Shown: positions 10,464 to 21,809, counted from the first letter of the stretch. The stretch: 64,000 bases of DNA from Diploptera punctata (GCA_030220185.1 JASPKZ010009688.1:1-64000), one strand, 5' to 3'. Notes: generated by a model not told the origin, from the letters alone. Made by a program: numbers and translations.

Positions 10464-10847
10464 TGCTAGAAACGGTCTGGTATGAAGCGATGCAATACTC
10501 CAGGACTTACTTGTGTAATGAAATTATATATTAACTTGTCTTAATTTAAATTAATCAGACGCATTTTACATTAGTAGTGGAAATAAACAATCTTGCTATG
10601 CCTTGTGTTTTTAAACAAAGTAACGAGATTTTACAATCATTATTCGTTATATATATTATATATATATTTATATATCTCTTAATATATTGTTTGTCCGCGA
10701 TGGAATCCTAAACTACTGAACCGATTTATATATACATGAGCTGTTCCCTTTAATTAATAAATTTCCCTATGTATACAAATTGATTTATATAACGTAGCCT
10801 GGTAACGTGTAGGTATTATAAAAAATAACGACGTTATTAAAATAAAT
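10464..10847. other. AT-rich spacer
   Basis: Contains short (TA) runs near 10650-10680 and no supported gene. Confidence 0.4.
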
Positions 10848-10925
10848 CCTGGCTGGGATCGAACCTGGGCCTGCGTCGTCGCAAGAAAGCATCTTACCGA
10901 CTGCTCTACTGAAGCGAACGGTACA
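10848..10925 (-). mobile_element. tRNA-like SINE head
   Basis: The minus strand has 'gcttcagtagagcagtcgg' as an A-box region and 'ccaggttcgatcccagcc' as a B box with a well-paired T arm. Acceptor ends do not pair over seven bases, so it is more likely a SINE head than a tRNA gene. Family not matched elsewhere in the window. Confidence 0.45.
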
Positions 10926-11215
10926 AATACTGCATCAGAAGTAAGCGCTAATTTACTATTGATTGGTTTAAGAGACCATTACTTGCTTTCAGTCAGCTGA
11001 TAACTCTCTTAGCTTAGAAATTCAATTAGTAAATTAATTTGTTGAAGTTGTTTCAATAACGATTGGTATAAATCTTGTGCCGCCGGATTTAACCTCAAAG
11101 GAGACAGCACGTGTAACAACTTACTCGTGTGAATCGCTCTTCAAAACTTTTAACTTTCCACCATCAAGAGTTGCGCCATCATTTTTTCAAAAGCTGTATA
11201 TGTGTTAATCATCCT
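10926..11215. other. No feature recognised
   Basis: AT-rich spacer. Confidence 0.35.
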
Positions 11216-11335
11216 GCCAGTGTAGAGGTGACATGTGGTCAGCATATCTGGTCCACCAGCCGTTAGAGCTGGTTTCCTCAACGTGGAGCCGCTACTTGTT
11301 GTAACTACCCAAATTCCTCACGATGCTGGGTGCTA
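11216..11335 (-). mobile_element. SINE-2 body fragment
   Basis: Contains 'gtgacatgtggtcagcatat', 'agccgttagagctggtt' and 'cctcacgatgctgggtgc', the central SINE-2 blocks. The tRNA-like head is missing. Confidence 0.7.
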
Positions 11336-11742
11336 TTTTAGAATACTATCACCCCATCACCAGTCACACTCCAACACAAATAAATACCCTGCATTTTGAT
11401 GATTACAATTTAAAACTAACAACGTATAAAGTGGCGCGTGGCTTAGCTCGGGGTAGTATAATGAACACGTGTGGCGGGCGATCTTATCTTGTATTACATA
11501 AACATGCTGACTATAAGACGACAAACAAGTAACTCTGCGCGGATAATGTTCTCTACGTCAGAGAACTGCCGCATCACAGGTTTCAAAAAAATAAAATCAT
11601 CCTACTCTACACTCAATATTTTCTAACTAAAAGAGACGCAACAATTAAATGAGTTGATTTCACTTCTTTTTCTGTTTATTTTCGCGAAACCGGAACGAGC
11701 CAACTAGCTTAATCCTTGGATGTTGATGATGATATTACAAGT
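11336..11742. other. No feature recognised
   Basis: The 69-codon frame at 11323-11532 starts within the SINE-2 fragment and has no recognisable domain. Confidence 0.35.
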
Positions 11743-11756
11743 AATAAATAACAGTT

Positions 11757-12222
11757 TTAAAAAACTAAAACAACACGCTTTATTAGAAAACCGAACAAAA
11801 AAAAAAAAAGAAAAATAATTTTAATTTCCAACACGCTTGGGATAAAATTAAAGTGGTCAACAAAAAAATCGTCTCCAACACATATAGAATAAAAACTAGA
11901 GTTATCAACAAAAAGAAAATAATTTTACCATCAAAAGCGTGGGGTGCTCTATATCAATTAATATATTTGATAATAAACAGATATTGGTAAAAGAAAAGTC
12001 TCCAAGAAAATGTAAAAATCATAAAAAGCACCCCACACTTTTGATGGTAAAATCATTTTCTTTTTGTTGATAACTCTAGTTTTATTCAATATGTGTTGGA
12101 GATGATTTTTTTGTTGACCACTTTAACTTTATCCCAAGCGTGTTGGAAATTTAAATTATATCTATTTTTTTTGTTCGGTTTTCTAATAAAGCGTGTTGTT
12201 TTAGTTTTTTAAAGCTATGATT
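11757..12222. repeat. Palindrome, left module of composite element
   Basis: The arms share 'acacgctttattagaaaacc', 'ccaacacgcttgggataaa', 'gtggtcaacaaaaaaatc' and 'accatcaaaagcgtggggtg', read inward on one side and outward on the other. Loop near 11970-12000. Mismatches between arms are few. Confidence 0.8.
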
Positions 12223-12325
12223 TATTTTTTAGTTTTAACATTTTACAGAATAAGATAAGAATGTAAATATCTTTAAATTCGATACTATTGTAGTAATAGC
12301 TAAAAGTAATACTCTTCTAAAAAAA

Positions 12326-12420
12326 TCCTCCCAGCCGGATTTGAACCAGCGACCTATGGATTACTAAAATTATATACCACTAGAGTTTACCGCTCTACCA
12401 ACTGAACTCTTAAAACGATT
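12326..12420 (-). mobile_element. tRNA-Tyr-like module, copy 1
   Basis: The minus strand closely resembles insect tRNA-Tyr: 'gttggtagagcggtaaactc' covers the D arm and anticodon 5' side, and 'aatccataggtcgctggttc' covers the 3' anticodon arm and T loop, with about 18 extra bases where tRNA-Tyr genes carry their intron. At the anticodon position it reads CTA, not GTA. The acceptor stem is imperfect, so I treat it as element-borne. Confidence 0.7.
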
Positions 12421-12972
12421 GACTAAAAAGTGAACAAGTCCGCAACCTATTATACCAGTTTTCATTTATTTTTTCTGATGATTCTGGCAAGAATTTTTTT
12501 AACATAATATGAAATTATTGTATTGTCACGGGTTCCTTACAAGTATACAAAGTTTCAAGTCGATCCAATGTTTCTAAGTGGGTGAAAATCATGTTCAAAG
12601 ATTCCGTTACATGGATACAAATACACTTTTTTATGTTCTGACGATTCTGGCCAGGATTTTAGAAACAAATATGAAAATATTTTATTGTCACGGGTCCTTT
12701 ACAAGTATTCAAAGTTTCAAGTCGATCCAATGTTTCTAAGTGGGTGAAAATTGTGTTCAAAAATTCCGTTACGTAGATACAAAGACACTTTTTTTACATG
12801 ATTTATATTAGCTTGACCTGTATCTATGTAACTGAATCCTTTAACGCGATTTTCACCCACTTAAAATCATTGGATCGACTTGAAACTTTGTATACTTCTA
12901 AAGGACCCGTGACAATACCAGTCGATCCAATAATTTTAAGTGGGTGAAAATCGCGTCAAAGGATTCATTTAC

Positions 12973-13119
<147 letters not shown>

Positions 13120-13520
13120 CAGGTCAAGCTAATATAAATCATGTAAAAAAAGTGTCTTTGTATCTACGTAACGGAATTTTTGAACACGATTTTCACCCAC
13201 TTAGAAACATTGGATCGACTTGAAACTTTGAATACTTGTAAAGGACCCGTGACAATAAAATATTTTCACATTTGTTTCTAAAATCCTGGCCAGAATCGTC
13301 AGAACATAAAAAAGTGTATTTGTATCCATGTAACGGAATCTTTGAACATGATTTTCACCCACTTAGAAACATTGGATCGACTTGAAACTTTGTATACTTG
13401 TAAGGAACCCGTGACAATACAATAATTTCATATTTTGTTAAAAAAATTCTTGCCAGAATCATCAGAAAAAATAAATGAAAACTGGTATAATAGGTTGCGG
13501 ACTTGTTCACTTTTTAGTCA

Positions 13521-13614
13521 ATCGTTTTAAGAGTTCAGTTGGTAGAGCGGTAAACTCTAGTGGTATATAATTTTAGTAATCCATAGGTCGCTGGTTCAAA
13601 TCCGGTTGGGAGGA
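13521..13614 (+). mobile_element. tRNA-Tyr-like module, copy 2
   Basis: Inverted partner of copy 1: A box 'gttcagttggtagagcgg', then 'ctctag' (anticodon position CTA), intron-like 'tggtatataattttagt', and B box 'ctggttcaaatccgg'. Confidence 0.7.
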
Positions 13615-13951
13615 TTTTTTTAGAAGAGTATTACTTTTAGCTATTACTACAATAGTATCGAATTTAAAGATATTTACATTCTTATCTTACGTATTTGTTT
13701 ATAGAATCCTGGCCAGAATCGTCAGAAAATCAAAACAAGTGTCTTTGTATCTATGTAACGGAATCTTTGAACACGATTTTCACCCACTTAGAAACATTGG
13801 ATCGACTCGAAACTTTGTGTACTTGTAAAGGACCCGTGACAATACAATAATTTCATATTTGGTTCAAAAATCCTAGCCAGAATCATCAGAAAATCAAGAA
13901 AAAAATTAAAACTGGTATAATAGGTTGCGGACTTGTCGACTTTTTAGTCAA

Positions 13952-14044
13952 TCCTTGTAAGAGCTCAGTTGGCAGAGCAGTGAACTCTAATGGTATATAA
14001 TTTCAGTAATCCATAGGTCGCTGGTTCAAATCCGGCTGGGAGGA
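13952..14044 (+). mobile_element. tRNA-Tyr-like module, copy 3
   Basis: Best 5' match to tRNA-Tyr of the four ('ccttgtaagagctcagttgg') and 'ccggctgggagga' at the 3' side. Anticodon position 'ctctaa', again CTA. Lies outside the central inverted pair. Confidence 0.7.
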
Positions 14045-14149
14045 ATTTTTAGAAGAATATTACTTTTAGCTCATACTACAATAGTATCGAATTTAAAGAT
14101 ATTTACATGTTTATCTTATTCTGTAAAATATTAAAACTAAAAAAAAATA

Positions 14150-14465
14150 AGTAATAGTTTTAAAAACTAAAACACGCTTTATTAGAAAACCGAACTAAAA
14201 AAGGAAAAATAATTTTAATTTCCAACACGCTTGGGATAAATTATTTTACCATCAAAAGCGTAGGGTGCTTTTTATGATTTTCAAATTTTTTTTCTTAGAG
14301 ACTTTACTTTTACCAATATCTGTTTTTTATCAAAAATATTAATTGATAAAGAGCACCCCACGCTTTTGATGGTAAAAATATTTATCCCAAGCGTGTTGGA
14401 AATTAAAGTTATTTTTTATTTTTTTAGTTCGGTTTTCGGTTTTAGTTTTTTAAAACTAATATTTA
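14150..14465. repeat. Palindrome, right module of composite element
   Basis: Shorter version of the 11757-12222 palindrome, lacking the 'gtggtcaac...' segment. Arms about 14150-14290 and 14330-14465. Confidence 0.75.
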
Positions 14466-14610
14466 TTGATTTTCTGATGATTCTGGCCAGGATTTTAGAA
14501 ACAAAATATGAAATTATTTCATTGCCACGGGTCCTTTACAAGTATACAAAAGTTTCAAGTCGATCCAATGTTTTTAAGTGTGCAAAAATCGCGTTGAAAG
14601 TTTCCGTTAG

Positions 14611-14785
14611 ATGGATAGATTGATAGATGGATAGATCTATATATATAGATAGATAGGTAGATAGATAGACAGATAGACAGACAGATAGACAGACAGATAG
14701 ACAGACAGCAGATAGACAGACAGAGAGATAGATATGATTTATATAGATATATATATATATATATATATAGATATATAGACAGATA
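14611..14785 (+). repeat. GATA/GACA compound microsatellite
   Basis: Mixed 'gata', 'gaca' and 'tata' tetramers ending the composite element just before 'cagatacaggtcaagcta'. The frames through it (14536-14793, minus) are repeat artefacts. Confidence 0.9.
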
Positions 14786-14959
14786 CAGGTCAAGCTAATA
14801 TAAAGCGTGTTAAAAATAATCGTATCCTTCAGATAATGTCCTGGTGGAGTGGCTTAAATGACTCCAAGAACTATGCCGGCTTAGTTTTGCTGCTGATAGA
14901 TGATAAGCCAGACGATATAAGTACCTTAATAATGACCATCTTTCACCGTGAAAATATAA

Positions 14960-15065
14960 CTATCAAGAAATGCGGACATGGGTTCCACTGACGTTAAATT
15001 TTCCGGAGGTAAAATAGTCCCCCATTCGGTTTTCCGCGAGGACTACTTCAGAAAATCCATGCCAA
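14960..15065 (+). mobile_element. Possible LINE untranslated-region fragment
   Basis: GC-richer block 'tccggaggtaaaatagtccc' with an imperfect inverted match ('gtcccccattc...gaggactac'). It resembles untranslated leader sequence I associate with insect non-LTR elements, and LINE-A coding pieces follow directly. Assignment is tentative. Confidence 0.3.
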
Positions 15066-15099
15066 AAGCTAAAAAGCAAGTACATGTTCCTAGAAACAT

Positions 15100-15190
15100 G
15101 GAACAGGTCTCGTTCCTATTTGTGATTATTGTTCCCTGGTATTTGAATTCAGCTGCTTCCTCAAAACATCACTAATTTGTCATTCGCTGT
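15100..15190 (-). mobile_element. LINE-A internal fragment
   Basis: The minus strand encodes 'EEAAEFKYQGTIITNRNE', the block just C-terminal to the reverse-transcriptase core. Only about 30 codons remain. Confidence 0.65.
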
Positions 15191-15374
15191 CCAATTTGTT
15201 CATATATATTGGTGAAAATACATGTTTTTTTTAGAATATTACAAATGTGGTCTTGTAATGATCAATTTTATCCACTTTACCAGCCAGTTTGTAACTCTAG
15301 AAATTACTGACATGAGGATTTTTTTAAAATAAAAAAATGAACAGCTCCATATAAACTATACGACCAATTAATTG

Positions 15375-15885
15375 GTAATATCGGAATCGGGGGTTCATGG
15401 CAGCGTGGACATAAATCTCTATCCTGAGTTAATATTTTCCAATCATCTCCTGTTAAATTCACCTCACAGAATTATGCTTAACGTTTATCTCCAATCTCAT
15501 TCTTTACTTACTGCTGGGCGCTTACCCTCTGGTTTTCCTACATTTTCCTTGCCAATCGTTCATGCTCCATTCGTGCCACACGTTCTGCCCATCGCAATCT
15601 ACCAGACTTCTATGTTCACTTCTCTATGTGTGTCTCTTTGGTCCGAAAAATTTGTTAGTAACTTTATTCTGAATGCTCGTAATCTTTTCTCCTCCCTTTC
15701 AATAAGAGCGTGCATAGAACTGGAGGATAAACCGTTATATTTAATTTTAGGTTTAACATTTTTTTGAGAAGCTGGGATGAGGAGAGTTCCAGTAATGCAT
15801 AACAGCACGCATTTCCCAAATTCAGCATATCTCTTATTTCTTTCAGTAATTCTGGACATATTATAGAGACCCAATTCCTTAAAAA
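15375..15885 (-). mobile_element. LINE-A 3' half, minus copy
   Basis: The minus strand runs through 'LNLGNACCYALLELSSSQLL', then 'LNLKLNITVYPPVLC' (the 'YKTVILPVVLYGCETW' equivalent) and degraded 'ARMGNERSMNDWQG'-like and 'DYSG'-like C-terminal blocks in changing frames. It is 5' truncated, has frameshifts and carries a 14-base homopolymer at the junction with the plus copy. The plus-strand frame at 15372-15767 is an antisense shadow. Confidence 0.75.
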
Positions 15886-15895
15886 AAAAAAAAAA

Positions 15896-16372
15896 GTTAA
15901 CCTGAAAATATACAAAACTGTTATTCTACCAGTTATATTATATGGATGCGAAACATGGACTCTTACTTTAAGGGAGGATAGACGATTACGGGTGTTTGAG
16001 AATAAAGTTCTTATGAACATTTTTGGACCAAAGAGAGATGAACAGACAGGTGAATGGAGATGACTAATTAACGGTGAACTACATGATTTTTATATCAAGA
16101 TGTAATGAGAGCAGTTAAGTCTCGTAGACTGCGATAGGGAGGACATGTGGCACGAATGGGGAATGAAGGAAGTGCATGGAAGCTTCTTGTAGGAAAACGA
16201 GAAGGAAAACGCATAGTTGGTAAGACCAAGAATGAGATGGGAGAATAACATTAACTATGATTTGAGAGAAGTATATTATACAGGGAATGATTGGAAAACA
16301 TTAGCTCAGGATAGGGATGTATGGAGAGATTATGTCTGCGCGGCTATGAACCTACGGGTTCGATAATGCCTC
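15896..16372 (+). mobile_element. LINE-A 3' half, plus copy
   Basis: Encodes 'KIYKTVILPVILYGCETWTL' and 'LREDRRLRVFENKVLMNIFG', then 'PKRDEQTGEWR' and a stop. Frameshifted remnants of the 'GHVARMGNE', 'GKREGKR', 'RMRWE' and 'DRDVWRDYVCAAMNLRVR' blocks follow, ending at the family's stop codon. The N-terminal endonuclease and the catalytic reverse-transcriptase motifs are absent. It faces away from the minus copy across a 14-base A-run, making an inverted pair. Confidence 0.8.
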
Positions 16373-16445
16373 ATTCCTGTTTGTAATTATTGTACCCAGT
16401 TATTTGGATTCAGCTATTTCTTTAAAATGTCCCTCATTTGTCTTA
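16373..16445 (-). mobile_element. LINE-A internal fragment
   Basis: The minus strand gives 'FKEIAESK*LGTIITNRNE', so the plus copy is followed at once by an oppositely oriented piece. Confidence 0.55.
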
Positions 16446-17220
16446 ATGAACTAATACAGAATTGTGTCAACATAATGTATAATAACAAAAGATATGCATA
16501 ATTGAATTATGAATTATTTCTATGAACTTGGTTTTATATTTTTAATTTTTACGCTGAATATTTGTTTGACGATTTCTCATACTGTACTTCATATTCTGAA
16601 TTCAATCTCCTTCGTTCAGACCTATTAAGAGATTGTAATAAAATTGCAAAATATTATATTAAAAATGTGAAATTCCAAATATAAAACAGCACTTTTATTG
16701 TTTGGAACATTGCTCGTGAACAAATAAAATAATTACAATTATTTGTTTTGCAATTGTTCCTAAGAGTGTGTTGTCACGTACATTACAAACCATTCTACTA
16801 CGTTCTGTTATTTGTAACACATAACTTAGTTACTGTTTAGAAACTATTGTAGACTTAATGATAAGCAATAAAAAGCTCTCTCTTCATTATTCGTAAGATC
16901 ATATTTCATTTTTTATTCTTTTAATAACAAGGTGAGTTTTTATTGATAACTGTAATTTAAGTTATATTTCCTTTTATCAGGAAATTACATGCTGTAGTCA
17001 AATTATTAAACATTAAGAATAAATTATTATTAAAGTAGGTTAAATTCCTGGGTACAGTTGGGATTGTGGTGTTTGTGTAGTGAAATGTCACCATAAACTT
17101 ACACACGTGTATCAAACTGGTTACTACAGAATGAAGAGGATACAGTTGGCTACAGATCGGAACGAATACAGCACTTCAGTGAATGCAGCTACGGGATCAA
17201 ATGCAGTAGTTGCTGGCCTT
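16446..17220. other. AT-rich spacer
   Basis: No gene supported; the frame at 17080-17265 has no recognisable domain and runs into the TTTA repeat. Confidence 0.4.
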
Positions 17221-17308
17221 ATTTATTTTTTTTTATTTATTTATTTTATTTATTTATTTATTTAGCCTGGTGGAGTTAAGGCCATGTGGCCTTCTCTTCC
17301 ACTCACCA
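17221..17308 (+). repeat. (TTTA)n run with shared 'gagttaaggccat' repeat
   Basis: About 45 bp of TTTA/TTTTA, then 'ggagttaaggccatgtggcc' as at 6430. A tetranucleotide tail next to a conserved end suggests a retroelement terminus. Confidence 0.6.
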
Positions 17309-17413
17309 GTAATATCCTCGCAAGAAGTACTTTCATTATTACACGTAAAATATTTATAAATTAAAGATTTATTATTATTATTAACGTTAATTTTACTATT
17401 ATTAATATTATTA

Positions 17414-17739
17414 TGTCCACTGCTGTGGTCTCGAGGTAGCGTGCTGCCTTGTCACGCAGCGGGCCCGGGTTCGATCCCCGGTAGGGACAGTTTTTCAGGA
17501 TGAGGTTTTTATCGGGGTTTTTCTTCACCTGTAAGTCAAATGTCAGGAAAACGTTAAGACCCAAACGATCCACGAAATCATATGGTCATCATCATCATCA
17601 TCAGCCTTCACCGGTGTCGAAAGCAACGGAAAGCTACCACATCTACAATTCCCTAGTAAAGCTGCAAAGCATAGCATGAAAATGCTATAATTGCGGTGAA
17701 GGACCTGCCTTTGGGCAGAACTACTATGGATGGATGGAA
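17414..17739 (+). mobile_element. SINE-1, full-length reference copy
   Basis: The head 'gtggtctcgaggtagcgtgc' (A box) and 'gggttcgatccccggtaggg' (B box) has a tRNA-like T arm. The body follows: 'gaggtttttatcggggttt', 'cacctgtaagtcaaatgtca', 'catcatcatcatcagccttc', 'aaagctaccacatctacaat', a hairpin 'agcatgaaaatgct', and the end 'ctatggatggatgg'. It can serve as a polymerase III internal promoter by analogy with other tRNA SINEs. Copies at 4487, 22603, 42224, 47373 and 49530 share this order. Confidence 0.85.
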
Positions 17740-17929
17740 TATTATTATTACAATATTATTTACATCAACATTATTAATAGCAACATTAATGTTATCATTA
17801 TTATTATTATTGTTATTATCAATAATATTACTCTATTCTTTTTATCTTCAGGTTTTTGCAGCTGCTGCCATCTTCCTGCGCCAAACTTCCAAAGCCTACG
17901 AACTTGGGCATATCAATGCTTAAACCTCT

Positions 17930-18565
17930 CGCTTGCATAGCTATCCTCAAGCTTTCCTTCCATGTCAACTTTGGTCTTCATTTTTCCTTCTCTCTCTGGT
18001 CGGTTGCCATTGATATAGTTGTCTTCCATTCATATAATATGTCCTAAGCATTTTAAATCATTCTCTTCAATTCTTTCAATTATGTTTTCTTCTGCTTCCA
18101 TTATGTTTCTAATTTATTTATTTCAGACATGTTATCCATAATTATTCCCAAATATTTAGTTTGTTTCACTTGCTTTATTTGAAATTCTTCTTCCAGTGCT
18201 AAATTTTCTATTTCATTGCTATTAATTGCCAAATATTCTGCTTTTTTGTAAAGTTACTGAGAGTCCCTTGATTCATATGTGTTTTTCAACCTTTTTGTCA
18301 TGAATTCCATATAAAATTGTCTTGCGCTAAAACCAGTTGATCATCAGATCATTAGCTGAAATATGTTGCCTTTTAGGATACCCATACCTTTGCAGCTTTG
18401 TTTCCATTTCATTAATATAAATCCTACATAAATATCAAATAAAATTGGTGATAGACTGTACCCTGTTTGAATCCCTTTGTAGCTTTTATAGGATTAGATA
18501 TAATACTTCCTATTTTAACATAATCCATGTCATCTTTATAAATTTGTTTAATAATTTGAATTAGT
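17930..18565 (-). pseudogene. LINE-B reverse-transcriptase pseudogene, strongly decayed
   Basis: The minus strand preserves a degenerate reverse-transcriptase block 'GIQTGYSLSPILFDIY' (the 'RQGCPLSPxLFxIYI' motif) at about 18425-18475, and 'ADDLMINWF' (from the catalytic 'FADDQ' loop) at about 18320-18355. Downstream are pieces related to the 'TKTMAFxG' and 'YLG' blocks, all broken by stops and frameshifts. It is AT-rich and clearly not functional. The family placement is inferred from motif order and resembles RTE/CR1-type LINEs. Confidence 0.65.
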
Positions 18566-18603
18566 TTCTTATCGATATTTTATTTCTCTAAATCTTCTTC
18601 TTC

Positions 18604-18810
18604 TTAATTATTATTATTAATAATAATAATAATAATTAATCGTCGTCCTCATCATTACTATTATTATTATTATCATTATTATTACTATTATTATTATTAG
18701 CATTATTATTATTATTATTATTATCATTATTATCATTATCATTATTATCATTATTATCATTATTATTATCATTATTATCATTATTATCATTATTATTATT
18801 ATCATTATTA

Positions 18811-18887
<77 letters not shown>

Positions 18888-18888
18888 G
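18604..18888 (+). repeat. (TTA)n microsatellite
   Basis: About 285 bp of TTA with interspersed 'tca' units in its first two-thirds and about 60 bp of pure TTA at the end. It stops exactly where SINE-3 begins. The frame at 18617-18814 is a repeat artefact. Confidence 0.95.
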
Positions 18889-19265
18889 TCGGCCGCGGTG
18901 GACTAGTGGTTATGCTCCTTGCCTCTGGTCCCGAGGGTCACGGGTTCAAACCCGGCCGGGGTCGATGGATTTTTTAGGACGGAAAAATCCAAGGAGCAAG
19001 TCCTCCGGGAGGGACTTAAAACCGTGGGTCCCGAGTCTGAATACTTTTAGGCTCGTAAAAAATCCTTAATCCTGAATGAAAAGGCCTCTAAGCAAAATTT
19101 GCCGAATTTTCCCGTCCTATATGTCAGTATGAGGCGGAACGCTGACCACGGACTACTCAAATGACATCTATACGAAAACATGTGTAACTAAATTACTATG
19201 GTTCAAATTCTTCCCTGTAGGGGGAGAGCGCCTAAATCTCTGTAAAGGGAAAACATGGGCTACGA
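18889..19265 (+). mobile_element. SINE-3, full length
   Basis: tRNA-like head: 'gtggactagtggttatgctc' (A box) and 'cgggttcaaacccggccggg' (B box, perfect T arm). Then a 300-bp body: 'ggacggaaaaatccaaggag', 'caagtcctccgggagggact', 'cgtgggtcccgagtctga', 'gaaaaggcctctaagcaaaa', 'atgtcagtatgaggcgg', 'tccctgtagggggagagc' and 'tctctgtaaagggaaaac'. A second copy in reverse lies at 60915-61335. Confidence 0.85.
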
Positions 19266-19349
19266 AAAATATATATTTTTTTTTTAATTTAACCTATACA
19301 AAATTAACACTTCTGAAATTCATGTTAAAGCACCGTTGAGGTTATATAA

Positions 19350-19609
19350 CAAGATGTTAATTATATAATTTTTACCTGGTAAGTCAGTCGTCCTAACTAA
19401 GATGTTAAACTTAAAGTTATTCTAATGTGGAGGCCTTTCGTAACCTATGTTTCATGTTCTGCGTTTTAACTGGGACTGTTCTAGTTAAAAGGCAGAAGAT
19501 GAAACATTTTTTTCGAAAGGCCTCGATATTAGAATAACTTGAAGAAGTATAACAACTTAGTTGAGGACGACTGACTTACCAGGTAAAAAACTATATAATT
19601 AACATCTTA
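19350..19609. mobile_element. Near-perfect palindrome (foldback MITE candidate)
   Basis: The left arm contains 'aagatgttaattatataatt', 'acctggtaagtcagtcgtcc' and 'ggcctttcgtaacctatgtt'. The right arm gives their reverse complements in reverse order, with about ten mismatches over 125 bases. Small loop near 19475. Flanks are 'tataac' and 'tataca', perhaps an eroded target duplication. No coding capacity. Confidence 0.75.
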
Positions 19610-20575
19610 TACAAAATTAATTAAAGTTTATTTTTCTATATATACGTTAGTTTCAGAGTGCAGTACGAAAGGATATGTTTATTTTTGTATTTCTGTTATT
19701 GTGCGCTAAAGTAGAAAGTTAACAAAGTGCCTGTATTATTATTTTACAAAACATTCTCCAATAAAAACATTTATTGATATTCTGTGAATTAACAACTTAA
19801 AAAGAAAGTAGCTATTAACATTTTTTAAATATTATATTTCAATAATAACCATTGATTTGTTTCATTTTGTGTTTAAGGAATGTTCTATACTTTCAAAGTT
19901 TGATGGATTGTCATAGGTACACACAACAAATAATATCGTATTTCAGTTTACTCAAAACTATGTTTTTGCACTTAAAGGTACCTAAAAGGTAAATACTGCT
20001 TACATTACACAGAATATCTGAGATCAATCAGAAATCTGCAATTATTCATTTTGCAATTCCAAACCAATAAATTGCTTATAATAACAACAATAGTATTATT
20101 TACAAACAGCCCCATATAAACGTAGTTGCAGAGATCTTGTTATCAAACAGACGTGCTGTGCAACACCAGGATACAGCGCATGCTGCAACATTCTTCCTTC
20201 CCGCAACATGTCATTTCATGTTAGGTGAAATAGTATGTTTAGCAAACCAGAGGTGTTTAATATATGTGATTGTGGCGGTCACACTCATGTACTTCCTCAT
20301 GACTCTGAGCCTGTGCCTCTTCTTAGTGTAGAATAAGGCCTAAGAGAGGATTTAGTCCAAATAAATTGTGTGATGAGTGGTGAGTGTGGAAGCAGGAACA
20401 CTGTAGAGTCGAGACGGGTGATGCATTGAACAAACATCAAGTTGGCTGCGTCTTAAAACACGGACATATGTTTACTTAACAATCTGATCTAAGATGTCTG
20501 TTAGATTTTCAATAGCATATAAGTAAAACGCAATTTTATTTGATCGTGAAGAAGAGCCAATTTCGTCTGCAAAGC
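19610..20575. other. AT-rich spacer
   Basis: No supported gene. The frame at 20137-20331 has a hydrophobic end but no homologue that I recognise and no codon-bias signal. Confidence 0.35.
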
Positions 20576-20579
20576 TTAT

Positions 20580-21260
20580 AACTAACTAACTAACACACTG
20601 GCACTATCGAACCCGTAGGTTCATGACCGCGCTTGACATATATCCCTCTCCTGACAATCATTCTACTTATCTCATGTCATGGTTAATGTTAATCTCCCAC
20701 CTCATTCTTGATTTAACAACCGGATGTTTTCCCTCTAGTTTTCCTGCAAGAAGCTTCCATGTCCTGTCCATTGCAGTCTACGAGACTTAACTGTTCTTGT
20801 TATATCTGGCTTCCTATACATATCTTGTAACTCACTATTATATAGTTTTCTCCATTCACCTGTCTGTTTTTGGTCCAAACTTTCCCTAACAACTATATTA
20901 CATAGTCGTAATATTTTCTTCTCCCTTAAAGTAAGTGGTCATGTTTCACATCCATATAATAGAACTGGGGGAATAACAGTTTTATATGTTTTTAGTTTCA
21001 TTTTTTAGAGAAATTAGGACGATAAGAGTCCCTGCATGCATAATACAATGCATTTTGAGAGTTGAACCAATAGCCTGTGTAATTCCTATGTGGATCTAAT
21101 TTTTTTATAATAATTGTCACTAGGTATTTGAATTCAGCCACTTCTTCAGAATATCCTAATTTTCATTCGCCCTCAATTTCCACTACAGCCTATAATGCAT
21201 TTCTACGTGTAAACCTATATTTAGTTTTAATGATGTTTACTTCAAGTCTCGATTTCTTAA
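20580..21260 (-). mobile_element. LINE-A 3' half
   Basis: Minus-strand blocks in order from 21260 down: a weak 'IKTKYRFTR' upstream region, 'SEEVAEFKYLVTIII', 'YKTVIPPVLLYGCET', 'LTLREKKILRLCN', 'QTGEWRKLYNSELQDMYRKP', 'TVKSRRLQWTGH', and the C-terminal 'TYGFDSASVLVS' region in a shifted frame. Several indels are present. It retains more of the upstream side than other copies but still no catalytic reverse-transcriptase motif. Confidence 0.75.
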
Positions 21261-21809
21261 CGTTACTCAATAGAATATGTACCACCTACTACGTCATCAT
21301 ACCAACAGGTTGTTTCAATATAAATAAAACTTGCTTTTGTTTTAGATGTGTCTCTGCTCAGCTGGTCAGTGAAGGGAGATGTGATGAATAAACAAAAATG
21401 GAACTCCTCTATAAGGTTATAAATGCAAACAAAACACAACGGAACTTTGTTATTTAGCATCGTAGAGTTTTATTTTTGTTATCTGTGATCGAGTCGCATT
21501 GCCTCTTCCCACGCGCTACGCATACAGTTACTGTTTACCTATCTTAAGTTCTTAAAGGATATCAAAAGTTTTGTTTGAAAAGTGAAATTGAGCACAACAA
21601 CAGTGAACTAACAAGAAGTTTAGATCTCGTTTCTTTCGTTCGTTTTAGGAAGTTTCAAATTTTCTCTATATTCGTGCGTCTTTTGTCGATATTTAGTATT
21701 TTAATGTTCTCTTTATAGCACACACTTTCCATAAATCGTCTCTTGAAAATACAAAAAGGCATATATCGTTATAAAAAATATGGATAGAATTTTATAAAAA
21801 GTAAATGGA

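Noticed and set aside
13521..13614. Functional tRNA-Tyr gene
   Set aside because: Acceptor stem does not pair properly, the anticodon position is CTA and the sequence is repeated as part of a mobile module.
15372..15767. 131-codon plus-strand frame
   Set aside because: Antisense of the LINE-A C-terminal region; the same antisense words recur at every minus-strand LINE-A copy.
18617..18814. Ile/Met-rich minus frame
   Set aside because: Translation of the TTA/TCA microsatellite.
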